DNA of 64,000 nucleotides. Origin: an uncultured Pelagibacteraceae bacterium. Its GTDB lineage: Bacteria > Pseudomonadota > Alphaproteobacteria > Pelagibacterales > Pelagibacteraceae. The stretch covers positions 142,572 through 206,571 of the forward strand of contig CACMYJ010000002.1 of assembly GCA_902617895.1 (NCBI GenBank). The letters are read 5' to 3'. How positions within the stretch are numbered: the stretch's first letter is position 1; each line of letters opens with the position of its first letter. The notes below the pieces were generated by a model that saw nothing but the letters and a program-made list of their open reading frames with translations, searched no databases and was not told the origin of the DNA. The translations under genes were made by a program, and so were the position numbers. This document shows positions 10,146 to 19,456 of the stretch, one piece after another.

Positions 10146-10879
10146 TAATTTTCCTTAACATAGATATCATCGAATAATTCTTTTTGTTTAAGAGATATAT
10201 TTCCTTCTTTTACCAATTCTAAAGAGCCAGCAAAAATTCCTGCTCTACCTGTTCTTTTTAAATTAGGAGACTTTTTAAATCCAGGAGGAACCAACTCAGA
10301 CAAATTTTTCCAATCATTGAGCGAGCCAAAGAACTCTTTTATTCTTTTAATAGCATCTTCAGTAGTAAAAACAGGAAGTTTAGGTATGTTCATAGTATGA
10401 AAATCTTTAGTCATGACTATCCCTGAGTATGCCTTTAATAATTCAAATAATGTTAAAGAAACTTTTTTGTCGTATATCGACTTTACACCACTTTTAGAGC
10501 CACGCATAAAAACATCTCTACCTAATCTTTTTCTATTTAACATTTGAGACGATAATAATCTAATTAATTCTAATTTTTTTAATTGTAATTTAAGTTTCTC
10601 AGCAACTTCAAAAGCTTTAAACTCCTCCTCATCAGTTTCAGGAAGTAATAATTTTGATTTCAAATAAGTAAGCCAAGTTGCCATTAACAAATATTCAGAA
10701 GCTATTTCTAAATTTATATTTTCTTTTTCTGTTAGATATTGATGAAATTGATCAGCAAGTTTTGTAATAGAAATTTCTTCTAAATCAACTTTTTGCGACT
10801 TAGCAAGATCGAGCAATATTTCAAGGGAACCACTGAAATTATTTAAATTTACATTAAAGTCTAAAGAATCATTGGACAT
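10145..10879 (-). CDS. scpA: Segregation and condensation protein A
   Basis: A 244-residue kleisin. The N-terminal block FSGSLEILLDLAKSQKVDLEEISI and the following EYLLMATWLTYLKSKLLLP are diagnostic of ScpA. It bridges the SMC heads in condensin. It is 11 nt downstream of nagZ and coupled to scpB. Confidence 0.95.
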   Translation of the reverse strand: MSNDSLDFNVNLNNFSGSLEILLDLAKSQKVDLEEISITKLADQFHQYLTEKENINLEIASEYLLMATWLTYLKSKLLLPETDEEEFKAFEVAEKLKLQLKKLELIRLLSSQMLNRKRLGRDVFMRGSKSGVKSIYDKKVSLTLFELLKAYSGIVMTKDFHTMNIPKLPVFTTEDAIKRIKEFFGSLNDWKNLSELVPPGFKKSPNLKRTGRAGIFAGSLELVKEGNISLKQKELFDDIYVKEN

Positions 10880-10890
10880 TTTAAATTACT

Positions 10891-11844
10891 CTAACCTATA
10901 ATTTTTATTAATTGTGATGTTTTTTTTGTTACGAATTTGTCTAATTTTGGTGAATTTTGTGCAACTGTAACCATTTCACTTAAATTTCCATTGCAATGTA
11001 AGGCTAAATTGCATCCTGCTAAAAAAGATTTTTTTACTCTAACATCAAGTTTATCTTTTAAAGCTTTCATTGAAAGATCGTCTGTTAAAATTAGATTTTT
11101 AAATTTTATTTTATTTCTTATTAAATTAATAATTTTTTTTGAATGGGTAACATTATTTTGTGGATCAATTTTATGAAATAGCAAGTGGCCTGTCATTGCT
11201 ATCAATGCTTTCTTGTTTCTAAAAGTATAAAAATCATTTTTTACTAAATAATCCTCATTTTTGGTTATTTTGGGAAGATTTTTATGACTGTCGACTTTAG
11301 CTAAGCCATGCCCTGGTATGTGTTTCATCACTGTTGCAACACCGTTTTTATGAAAATGATTGATACAAATATCTCCCATTGTTGATACTATTTTTTTGTT
11401 ACTTGAAAATGATCTGTCATCAACAATCTTATGAAAATTTTTTCTTTTAAGGTCCAGAACAGGAACAGTATTAATATTTATACCTAATAATTTTAATAGG
11501 TATGATATTTGTTTAACATAGACATTATAATATATATTAAATTTTTTTTTATCTTTATTAAATAATTTACCAAAATATTCTGCTGAAAAAATAGAATTAT
11601 CAATAAATTTTCTTAATCTACTAACTCTACCACCCTCCTCATCTATCAAAATAGGATAATTTTTATTTTTAAAAATTTTTTTAATGGAATTTGTTAATTC
11701 TTGAGTTTGATTTATAGAATTTATATTTCTAGAAAATAAAATAATTCCCCATGGTTTATATTTTTTTAAAAAACTTATTTCCTTTTGGGTAAGATATTTA
11801 CCTTTTATTCCACATATAAAAGATCTATGAGATTTATTTGTCAT
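10891..11844 (-). CDS. nagZ: Beta-N-acetylhexosaminidase (NagZ-type, GH3)
   Basis: A 317-residue cytoplasmic GH3 glycosidase. It carries LIDEEGGRVSRL, the GH3 motif KHIPGHGLAKVDSHKNLP with the flexible-loop His, and the nucleophile block LILTDDLSMKAL. NagZ removes GlcNAc from anhydromuropeptides in cell-wall recycling. It lies between scpA and a small membrane protein, an order seen in many alphaproteobacteria, and overlaps that upstream gene by 11 nt. The sequence is Lys/Asn-rich and divergent but the active-site loops are intact. Confidence 0.92.
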   Translation of the reverse strand: MTNKSHRSFICGIKGKYLTQKEISFLKKYKPWGIILFSRNINSINQTQELTNSIKKIFKNKNYPILIDEEGGRVSRLRKFIDNSIFSAEYFGKLFNKDKKKFNIYYNVYVKQISYLLKLLGININTVPVLDLKRKNFHKIVDDRSFSSNKKIVSTMGDICINHFHKNGVATVMKHIPGHGLAKVDSHKNLPKITKNEDYLVKNDFYTFRNKKALIAMTGHLLFHKIDPQNNVTHSKKIINLIRNKIKFKNLILTDDLSMKALKDKLDVRVKKSFLAGCNLALHCNGNLSEMVTVAQNSPKLDKFVTKKTSQLIKIIG

Positions 11845-12097
11845 TATAAAGAAGTTCCCAAAAAGAATATTTATTTTTTTTCTTATTATTTTTAAATTCT
11901 ACATATTCAATAATATTTTCTGTATCATTTTCTAATAATATAAGATCTTTTTCTATATTATTAATTTTTTCATTAATTGAAGAAAGTGATCTGTAAGATT
12001 TCTTAATATTTTCATCAGAAAAATAATATCTGGCAGTAAAAAAAATAAAGAAGAAAATTATAATAAGAAAAAAAAGATACTTTAGTTCTTTAATCAT
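11834..12097 (-). CDS. Small single-pass membrane protein at the SPOR-gene position
   Basis: An 87-residue protein with a very hydrophobic N-terminal helix (about residues 7-27, rich in Phe and Ile) and a polar, likely coiled-coil region (about 35-65), ending in SFWELLYNDK. I do not recognise a family. In many alphaproteobacteria the slot between argS and nagZ holds a long SPOR-domain protein; here only a short protein is present and no SPOR repeat is visible. It starts exactly at the argS stop and overlaps nagZ. It is probably expressed, as the overlaps on both sides fit one operon. Confidence 0.7.
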   Translation of the reverse strand: MIKELKYLFFLIIIFFFIFFTARYYFSDENIKKSYRSLSSINEKINNIEKDLILLENDTENIIEYVEFKNNKKKNKYSFWELLYNDK

Positions 12098-13827
12098 TAC
12101 ATTTTTTCAGGGGTGTCTACACCCAAAATATTCATACCCGTTTTCAGAGTATTGGCTATAGATTTTAGGAAAACTAGTTTTTCTATTTGAATTGTATTAT
12201 CTTGATCGATAAATCTTTTAGAAACATCTTCCTTGCCCTTATTCCAATAGGAATGGAACTCAGAAGCTAAATCATATAGATAAACTGAAATTCTATGTGG
12301 TTCTAATTTTTCTGAAGAAACTTCAACACATTTAGGCCATTCACTAATTTTTTTGAATAGCTTTATTTCTTCATTGCCGAAGTTAAAATCTGAATTCTTT
12401 GTCTCAAGATTATTATTTATATCATTTTGGGTATTTCTAAACACAGACGAAATTCTAGCATATGCATACTGAACATAATAAATTGGGTTTTCTTTCGATT
12501 TTTCTTTTACTTTGTCAAAATCAAAATCAATTTCTGCATCACTACTTCTGCTTAACATAATAAACCTTGTTGCATCCTTACCAACTTCATTAATAAGATC
12601 CTCTATAGTGATATAATCTCCTTTTCTTTTTGACATTTTAAAAGGTTTTTTATCCTTAATGAGTTTTACTAACTGACTTACTTTGCAAATTAATTTATTT
12701 TTCTCACCTGATAATGCCTCAACCACTGAAGTAATTCTTTTAATATAACCAGCGTGATCAGCGCCAAGAATATTTATAAGAATATTAAAATTTCTTTTTA
12801 ATTTTGTATTATGATATGCAACATCACTTGCAAAGTATGTCCACGATTTATCTTCTTTTTGTAGAGCCCTATCTTTATCATCGCCAAAGTCTGTAGATTT
12901 AAACAATAATTGCTCTCTTTCTACCCAGTTTTCATTACTTTCTCCCTCAGGTGCTTTAATTTTTCCTTCATAAATATATTTTTTTTCTTTTAAATTTTTT
13001 ATTACTTCATCAACTTCATTATTATTTATTACATCAGTTTCACTTGCAAAATTGTCATGCTTTATACCAAGATTTTCTAAATTTATTTTTATTAATTTTA
13101 AAGATTCTTGTATTGAAAGTTTTTTTAGTTTTTCTGAAACTGATTCAAAGTTTTTGAAATCTAAATCTTTATTTTTTGAAATTATTTTTTTTGCTATATC
13201 TATAAGGTAGTCTCCAGGATATAATTCCTTATCGTCTATCGGAAAAGTTTCATCATAAAGAATTTCTTTTATTCTTAAATAAACAGATTTTGTAAAATGA
13301 GAGATTTGATTTCCATAATCATTAACATAATATTCTTTGGTAACTTTATGACCGTTGAAGGATAAAAGATTAGATATTACATCTCCAAGTATGGCACCTC
13401 TTGAATGGCCTACGTGTAAAGGTCCAGTTGGATTTGCAGATACAAATTCTACTAAATAAGTATTTTTTTTTCCACTAGTGCTACTTCCATATGATGAATT
13501 ATTTAAGACATCTAGTATAAAGCCATTCCAAAATTCATTTTTAAATTTTAGATTAATAAAACCTGGTTTTTCGATGCTAATTTCATCAATATTGTTATCA
13601 CTATCTTTTATTAAGTCAGCTATCTGCTTAGCAAGTTCTAGCGGAGTTTTTTTATTAATTTTGGATAAAACCATTGCAACATTTGTGGAAATATCTCCAG
13701 TAAATTTTGCAGGTGGTATATCAACATTGATACCTGATAAATTATCTGGCAACTCTAACAAATTATCTTTGTGGGCAGATTTAATAATTTTTTCTATCTT
13801 TAATAAATAATTTTCAAATATATTCAT
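12097..13827 (-). CDS. argS: Arginyl-tRNA synthetase
   Basis: A 576-residue class I synthetase. It has the N-terminal additional domain, the HIGH-type signature SANPTGPLHVGHSRGA near residue 130, and KMSKRKGDYITIEDL as the KMSKS region, followed by the C-terminal anticodon-binding domain. It charges tRNA-Arg. It overlaps the dgt stop by 4 nt. Confidence 0.97.
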   Translation of the reverse strand: MNIFENYLLKIEKIIKSAHKDNLLELPDNLSGINVDIPPAKFTGDISTNVAMVLSKINKKTPLELAKQIADLIKDSDNNIDEISIEKPGFINLKFKNEFWNGFILDVLNNSSYGSSTSGKKNTYLVEFVSANPTGPLHVGHSRGAILGDVISNLLSFNGHKVTKEYYVNDYGNQISHFTKSVYLRIKEILYDETFPIDDKELYPGDYLIDIAKKIISKNKDLDFKNFESVSEKLKKLSIQESLKLIKINLENLGIKHDNFASETDVINNNEVDEVIKNLKEKKYIYEGKIKAPEGESNENWVEREQLLFKSTDFGDDKDRALQKEDKSWTYFASDVAYHNTKLKRNFNILINILGADHAGYIKRITSVVEALSGEKNKLICKVSQLVKLIKDKKPFKMSKRKGDYITIEDLINEVGKDATRFIMLSRSSDAEIDFDFDKVKEKSKENPIYYVQYAYARISSVFRNTQNDINNNLETKNSDFNFGNEEIKLFKKISEWPKCVEVSSEKLEPHRISVYLYDLASEFHSYWNKGKEDVSKRFIDQDNTIQIEKLVFLKSIANTLKTGMNILGVDTPEKM

Positions 13828-14942
13828 TTGTATGACTTATATAATTGTATTGCGTATCTGTCAGTCATTCCTGATATATAATCAGAAATTGCTCTATATT
13901 TATTTTTATCTATAAATTTATTAATAATAAACTTTTTCGGTTTCTTTTCTATTATTTTAAATAAATTTTCTACTATTTTTTTTCCACGATTATTTTTCAA
14001 TTGTACAGTCTTATTATTATACATATTTATTTTTAAAAAATTTTTAACCTCTTTTTCTATTGATAAAAATTTACTAGAGAAATTAATTATTTTATCTTTG
14101 TACATTTGAACGTCTCTTTTAGTATTGATCTTATTTATCTTTAAATTTTTAATACTATTTTTAATTACATCTTGCACCATTAAATTTATAGAGTCTCTTA
14201 TAATTTGATAAACTATTATATCTTTATTTGAACGATTAATTTTTGTTTTATAGGATTCATAAATTTGTTTAAAAAAATTAATTTCACATAATTGATTTAG
14301 TGAAAATAATTTAGCCTTAATTCCATCTTGTATATCATGATTATTATAGGCTATGTCATCAGATATAGCTGCAATCTGTGCCTCAAGAGAAGAATTGTTT
14401 TTAAAATTAATTTTTTGTTTAAATTGTTTGGCTCCAATTATTCTATTTATTTTATCAATATTACTTATTGGTCCGTTATGTTTTAAAAGACCATCCAGTG
14501 TTTCAATTGTTAAATTTAAACCCTTAAATTTTAAATATTTATTTTCTATGAACATAACTATTCTTAAGGTTTGAAGATTATGATCAAAACCACCATGCAT
14601 GGTCATTGATTCATTCAAGGCTTCTTCACCAGCATGTCCAAATGGAGTATGTCCCATATCATGGGCTAGACTTAGTGTTTCAACTAAATCATCATTTAAA
14701 TTCAAATATCTAGATATTGATCTTGCAATTTGAGCAACTTCTAATGAATGAGTTATTCTCGTTCTATAATGGTCACCTTCTGTATTAACAAAAACTTGGG
14801 TTTTGTGCTTTAATCTTCTAAAAGATGCGGAATGAATAATTCTATCCCGATCTCTTTGAAATGGCGTTCTAAAGATGCTATTTGGCTCAAAAACTAAACG
14901 ACCTTTTGATGTAAAAAAACCTAATTTTGAGTAATTATTCAT
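13824..14942 (-). CDS. dgt: dGTP triphosphohydrolase-like HD protein
   Basis: A 372-residue HD-domain hydrolase. It contains RDRDRIIHSASFRRLKHKTQV, the metal ligands in THSLEVAQIARS and AHDMGHTPFGHAGE, and AAISDDIAYNNHDI, all typical of the dGTPase family type 2 (Dgt). The expected activity is dNTP to deoxynucleoside plus triphosphate, for dNTP pool control. It leads the minus-strand run through argS and nagZ and is divergent from erpA across 50 nt. Confidence 0.93.
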   Translation of the reverse strand: MNNYSKLGFFTSKGRLVFEPNSIFRTPFQRDRDRIIHSASFRRLKHKTQVFVNTEGDHYRTRITHSLEVAQIARSISRYLNLNDDLVETLSLAHDMGHTPFGHAGEEALNESMTMHGGFDHNLQTLRIVMFIENKYLKFKGLNLTIETLDGLLKHNGPISNIDKINRIIGAKQFKQKINFKNNSSLEAQIAAISDDIAYNNHDIQDGIKAKLFSLNQLCEINFFKQIYESYKTKINRSNKDIIVYQIIRDSINLMVQDVIKNSIKNLKINKINTKRDVQMYKDKIINFSSKFLSIEKEVKNFLKINMYNNKTVQLKNNRGKKIVENLFKIIEKKPKKFIINKFIDKNKYRAISDYISGMTDRYAIQLYKSYK

Positions 14943-14992
14943 TCTTTAAAAATGGCAAATATTAATTATATTAGTAATAACAGCGATAAATA

Positions 14993-15310
14993 ATGATTAA
15001 AGAAATTAAATTTACAGATAATGCGTTAAAACAAATCAATAACCTTTTATCAACGAAGGATGAAGGTTCTTTTTTTAGAATCGCTATCAAAGGTGGTGGA
15101 TGCTCAGGGTTTCAGTATGATTTCTCATTTGATAAAACACCTCAAGACGACGATTTAAGACAAGATAATATTTTAATTGATAAAACTTCAGCTGATCTAT
15201 TGAAAGGATCAGAGGTTGATTTCGTAAAAGAATTAATCGGAGACCAATTTAAAATTAGTAACCCACAAAGCAAATCATCTTGCGGTTGTGGTGTTTCATT
15301 TTCTCTTTAA
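14993..15310 (+). CDS. erpA: Iron-sulfur cluster insertion protein (HesB/IscA/ErpA)
   Basis: A 105-residue A-type Fe-S carrier. The three conserved cysteines are visible in GGGCSGFQYDF (near residue 37) and SSCGCGVSF at the C-terminus. It transfers [4Fe-4S] clusters to apoproteins. Its stop overlaps the xth start in a TAATG junction, so the two are translationally coupled. ErpA rather than IscA is suggested by the absence of other isc/suf genes nearby, but the two are not separable with certainty here. Confidence 0.9.
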   Translation: MIKEIKFTDNALKQINNLLSTKDEGSFFRIAIKGGGCSGFQYDFSFDKTPQDDDLRQDNILIDKTSADLLKGSEVDFVKELIGDQFKISNPQSKSSCGCGVSFSL

Positions 15311-16086
15311 TGATCATTAGCTCATGGAATGTAAATTCTATTAGGGCAAGAATATTAAACGTTCAAGAATACTTAAAAAAGTTCAATCCTGATATCGTGT
15401 TAACCCAAGAAATAAAAACTCAAGAGGAAACTTATCCGTTTGATGATATTAAAAAATTAAAATACGAAAGTTATGTATTTGGACAAAAAGGTTACAACGG
15501 TGTTGCAATACTTTCCAAAAAAAAATTAGATAAAATCGAAAAAGATATTTTTAAAGATAAAAACAAACAATCGAGAATAATTACAGCAGATACAAAGTAT
15601 AAATCTAAAACTATTAAAATTATAAATATCTATACGCCAAATGGTAACCCAGTAGATACAGAAAAATATGATTATAAATTATATTGGCTAAATAGTTTAA
15701 TTAAAAAAATTAAAACACTTTTAAAAAGTTATGATAATATAATTATTGCGGGTGACTTTAACATAATACCTTCTGCTGAAGATGTTCACGACCCTAAAGG
15801 ATATGAAAATGATGCTCTTTTTAGAATTGAGATTAGAAAAAAATTAAGAGAAATGTTTAATTTAGGATTTCACGATGCATTTAGATATATTTATCCAGAT
15901 AAAGAGGAATATACTTTTTGGGATTATACAAGTGGTGCTTGGCAAAAAAATAATGGAATGAGGATTGATCACTTTTTAGTGACTAACAGTTTACTGAATA
16001 ATATTAAAGATGTTAAAGTTAATAAATATCCAAGAGGTAGAGAAAAACCATCTGATCATACTCCGATTGAATTAGAATTAGCTTAA
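15310..16086 (+). CDS. xth: Exodeoxyribonuclease III
   Basis: A 258-residue endonuclease/exonuclease/phosphatase-fold protein. It has SWNVNSIRARI at the start, LTQEIKT with the metal-binding Glu, IIAGDFNIIPS and the C-terminal RIDHFLVT ... SDHTPIELEL. It cleaves abasic sites and removes 3' blocks in base excision repair. The start is set at the ATG at 15310 (MIISSWNVNS), which overlaps the erpA stop; an upstream in-frame start would add ten residues unlike the family. It converges on the next gene with a 9-nt overlap. Confidence 0.95.
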   Translation: MIISSWNVNSIRARILNVQEYLKKFNPDIVLTQEIKTQEETYPFDDIKKLKYESYVFGQKGYNGVAILSKKKLDKIEKDIFKDKNKQSRIITADTKYKSKTIKIINIYTPNGNPVDTEKYDYKLYWLNSLIKKIKTLLKSYDNIIIAGDFNIIPSAEDVHDPKGYENDALFRIEIRKKLREMFNLGFHDAFRYIYPDKEEYTFWDYTSGAWQKNNGMRIDHFLVTNSLLNNIKDVKVNKYPRGREKPSDHTPIELELA

Positions 16087-17076
16087 TGATTTAATTTTAT
16101 TAACTAGATCCTCATTAATATGTCTAGGTCCTTTATCTAATCTATTCTTGTGTCTTCTTTCACCAGGAAGTCTGACATCACCCATCGATTTCATTTTTTC
16201 AAAAAATTTTGATGAATGTTCGTCCCAATTATTTTGTGATAATTTATCTGGAGATATGGCTAAAATGAACTCTCCACCACTTGGAGGACCTCCATCATTA
16301 TTATCCTTCTCAGCTGTCTCATAACTGAAATTATCTCCTACTAAGGCACCTGCAAGCAATTCGACCATCATCGCAATCCCTGAGCCTTTATAGCCACCGA
16401 AAGGCAATAAAACACCCCCATCTGCAATCTCAGCAGGATCAGTTGTATCTTTTCCCTCTTTTGTAAGTCCTGTTCCTAATGGAACTTTATGACCTTCTCT
16501 TTTAGCAACTTGAACTTCGCCCATAGCCATTGATGCTGTTGCCATATCATAAACGACTGGAGGTTTGTTTTTTCTTGGCCAAGCAAATGATATTGGATTT
16601 GTTCCAAACAAAGGCTTAATTGCTCCAGCAGGTGCTACAGCAGGTTTGTAAGATGTGCATGCAAAAGCGACCAAACCTTGTTCTGCAATCATTTCAGTTT
16701 CAGGCCACATAGCTGCCATATGATGAGAATTAGTTATAGCTAAAATCGCAACACCATTTTCTTTAGCAAGTTTAATTAGTTCTGGAATACTTTTTTTTAA
16801 AACAACAGGAGCTAAACAGTTATTACCATTAGCTTTAATAACTGATGCTGATATTTTTTTTATATCTGGCTTCCCTTTGCCATTAATTTTTCCACTTTTT
16901 AATCCTGCTACGTAAGCTGGGACTCTGAATAAACCATGCGATAAGGATCCATCCGTCTCAGCTTTAGTAACTAAGTCTGCCATTATAGTTGCTGTTTCAT
17001 CATCACAACCACTATTTAAAAAAGTATTTTTTGCTAAATTATAAATTTCATCTAGCTCTAAAGATATATTGCTCAC
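16078..17076 (-). CDS. Ldh-family NAD(P)-dependent oxidoreductase
   Basis: A 332-residue member of the malate/L-lactate/ureidoglycolate dehydrogenase family (not the classical Rossmann LDH). Family blocks include DGSLSHGLFRVPAYV, the His pair in ITNSHHMAAMWP, GTNPISFAWPRK and LLPFGGYKGSGIAMMVELL. Substrates in this family range over malate, sulfolactate, ureidoglycolate and cyclic imino acids such as delta-1-piperideine-2-carboxylate, and the sequence alone does not decide. No pathway partner is adjacent. Confidence 0.88.
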   Translation of the reverse strand: MSNISLELDEIYNLAKNTFLNSGCDDETATIMADLVTKAETDGSLSHGLFRVPAYVAGLKSGKINGKGKPDIKKISASVIKANGNNCLAPVVLKKSIPELIKLAKENGVAILAITNSHHMAAMWPETEMIAEQGLVAFACTSYKPAVAPAGAIKPLFGTNPISFAWPRKNKPPVVYDMATASMAMGEVQVAKREGHKVPLGTGLTKEGKDTTDPAEIADGGVLLPFGGYKGSGIAMMVELLAGALVGDNFSYETAEKDNNDGGPPSGGEFILAISPDKLSQNNWDEHSSKFFEKMKSMGDVRLPGERRHKNRLDKGPRHINEDLVNKIKSLS

Positions 17077-17119
17077 ACATCTATTAGATATTATTTAAGA
17101 TTTATTTCAAATAGAATAT

Positions 17120-17854
17120 TTATTTATTTTTATCTTCCCACTCAAAACGTGGAAAAGAATCAAAGATTTTAAAAATACCATTTGACCATTGATTACAGAC
17201 TTTTGAATACTCATCATCAGTAAGATTTAAGCACTTTTGTGATGCAATTTTATATTGGTCTTTTCTATAAACCGTAAAATCAATTGGTGGACCAACTGTT
17301 AAGTCACTTTTTAATGTTGAGTCCATTGATATTAAAGCACATCTTGATGCATCACCAACTGTGACTTCGGGTTTAATAACTCTATCTAAAATTGGTTTCC
17401 CGTATTTAACTTCGCCAATAACTAGATATGGCTTGCTATCAGCGGGTCTTATATAATTTCCTTGAGGATAAACTAAGTATAATTCCATTGGTTGTCCCTT
17501 AATCTGACCACCAATAACAAAAGTAGATCCCAATAATACTGTGTCTGTGTTAATACCTTTAGGTGCTGAATGTTCAATATTTAATGAACCAATATATGAA
17601 GCAATCTGATCAAAATTTTCACAAGTATTTAAATTCATTATTCCAGTGGAATTCTTTAAATCATTTTGAATTGATTTATAAACTGCCTGAGAAGTTCCTA
17701 AATTACCTGACGTAACAATAATAATTGTTCTGTCGCCTACATCGTACGTGAACATTTTTGAATAAATATTTACGTTATCTAAACCTGCATTCGTTCTTGA
17801 GTCTGACGCAAATACCAATCCATCTTGTGCTTTAATGCCAATACAATAAGTCAT
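17120..17854 (-). CDS. Proteasome-like N-terminal-threonine hydrolase (Anbu/BPH)
   Basis: A 244-residue Ntn-hydrolase of the Anbu (ancestral beta-subunit) type. The protein begins Met-Thr, so removal of Met would expose Thr1. Asp17 (in SDSRTN) and Lys32 match the proteasomal Thr1/Asp17/Lys33 triad, and an SGNLGTSQAV block resembles the S-G-x-x region of beta subunits. In other bacteria Anbu is linked to a circularly permuted ATP-grasp protein, an alpha-E protein and a transglutaminase. Only the ATP-grasp gene is next to it here, divergent across 112 nt. Substrate unknown; catalytic competence is likely from the residues seen. Confidence 0.9.
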   Translation of the reverse strand: MTYCIGIKAQDGLVFASDSRTNAGLDNVNIYSKMFTYDVGDRTIIIVTSGNLGTSQAVYKSIQNDLKNSTGIMNLNTCENFDQIASYIGSLNIEHSAPKGINTDTVLLGSTFVIGGQIKGQPMELYLVYPQGNYIRPADSKPYLVIGEVKYGKPILDRVIKPEVTVGDASRCALISMDSTLKSDLTVGPPIDFTVYRKDQYKIASQKCLNLTDDEYSKVCNQWSNGIFKIFDSFPRFEWEDKNK

Positions 17855-17966
17855 TTGAATAATTTACTATTGAATTATAACATTAATTAATAATCTATTA
17901 AAAGCATAACTGCTATATCTATTATGCATTTGCTTATTCTATCCAATTATTAAACATTATCTCGTT

Positions 17967-19412
17967 ATGGTCTCTAAACTATGGAAAAACTATAATGCAA
18001 AAAATGCTTATGATGGTTATTTCACAAAAGAAAATAAGCTAAGAAAACACGCAACTATAATTTCAGGTATCCTAGAAAGATACGGTAAGAAAAAACTTCA
18101 GGAAATAGAAAAGAACTGCCAAAGTACAATTAGTGCAAGAGGAATAAATTTTAGAGTTTATGCTGCTAACAATCGTGCGGAAGAAAAAAAATGGCCATTG
18201 GATATAATTCCTAGAATAATACCAAAAAAACAATGGAACAAAGTTTCAAAAGGTTTGCAGCAAAGAGTAAAAGCTTTGAACCTATTTATAGATGATGTTT
18301 ACAATCAAAAGAAAATTTTTAAAGATAATGTAGTACCAAAAGAAATAATTTTTAAATCTCCATTCTACGTAAAAGAATGTGATGGATTTTCACCCAAACA
18401 TAAAGCCTGGTCAAATATTTCAGGAGTTGATTTAATAAGAAATACCAATGGTGATTATTTAGTTTTAGAGGATAATTTAAGAGTTCCATCAGGTGTTTCT
18501 TACATGCTTGAGAATAGAATGGTAATGAGAGATGTTTTTCCAGAATTATTTACAAGGTATAAAGTTGCTTCTATCCATCAATACACAAACAAATTATTTA
18601 ATTGCATGGTTGAATGTATTCCTAAAAAAACATCAAATCCTCATATGGTTGTATTAACACCTGGTATTTATAATTCAGCTTACTTTGAACATTCATTTTT
18701 AGCAGAGCAAATGGGTATAGCTTTAGTGGAAGGAAAAGATTTGTTTGTTGAAAATGATATTGTCTATATGAAGACAGTCAAGGGGCCCCTCAAAGTTGAT
18801 TGTATTTATAGACGATTAGATGACAATTTTTTAGATCCAAAAGTTTTTTTTAAAGGATCATTAATTGGTGTTCCTGGACTTTTTAAAAGTTGGAGAAAAG
18901 GAAATGTTGGTATTATTAATGCGATTGGAACAGGTGTAGCTGATGACAAAGTTGTTTATTCTTACGTAAATAAAATGATAGTTTATTATTTGGGAGAACA
19001 ACCTATTTTAAATCAAGTAGAAACATACCTGTGTCATAACAAATCTGAAAGAGATTATGTAATCGAAAATATTGGTAAATTAGTTGTAAAGCCTGCAAAT
19101 GCATCGGGTGGTTATGGAATTATGATTGGTCCAAAAGCTCCAAAAAAAGAACGAGAGGAAGTAATTGCCAAAATAAAGAAAAATCCAAGAGAGTATATTG
19201 CTCAACCATTAGAAACTCTTTCAACAGCTCCAACAATCACTGAAGATGATATAGAACCTAGGCACCTTGATTTAAGACCTTTTGTTTTAAGTGGAAAAAC
19301 TATGTACGTAAGCACTGGTGGACTAACTAGAGTAGCTTTAAGAAAAGGCAGTACTATTGTAAATAGCTCTCAAGGTGGTGGTTCTAAGGATACACTTATT
19401 GTTGAAACATAA
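17967..19412 (+). CDS. Circularly permuted ATP-grasp type 2 protein (COG2308-like)
   Basis: A 481-residue protein of the circularly permuted ATP-grasp family that accompanies Anbu. Recognisable blocks are QRVKALNLFIDDVYN, SGVDLIRNTNGDYLVLEDN, LRVPSGVSYMLENR, VVLTPGIYNSAYFEHSFLA and VVKPANASGGYGIMIGP. ATP-grasp enzymes form carboxylate-amine bonds with ATP; a peptide-like bond is expected but the substrate is not known. Relatives are often fused to, or followed by, an alpha-E domain, which I do not find here. The next genes on the same strand encode the glycosylglycerate module, 44 nt on. Confidence 0.9.
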   Translation: MVSKLWKNYNAKNAYDGYFTKENKLRKHATIISGILERYGKKKLQEIEKNCQSTISARGINFRVYAANNRAEEKKWPLDIIPRIIPKKQWNKVSKGLQQRVKALNLFIDDVYNQKKIFKDNVVPKEIIFKSPFYVKECDGFSPKHKAWSNISGVDLIRNTNGDYLVLEDNLRVPSGVSYMLENRMVMRDVFPELFTRYKVASIHQYTNKLFNCMVECIPKKTSNPHMVVLTPGIYNSAYFEHSFLAEQMGIALVEGKDLFVENDIVYMKTVKGPLKVDCIYRRLDDNFLDPKVFFKGSLIGVPGLFKSWRKGNVGIINAIGTGVADDKVVYSYVNKMIVYYLGEQPILNQVETYLCHNKSERDYVIENIGKLVVKPANASGGYGIMIGPKAPKKEREEVIAKIKKNPREYIAQPLETLSTAPTITEDDIEPRHLDLRPFVLSGKTMYVSTGGLTRVALRKGSTIVNSSQGGGSKDTLIVET

Positions 19413-19456
19413 TAATATTCATATTATTAAAAATTAATCAGCCTAAATTCATTTTG

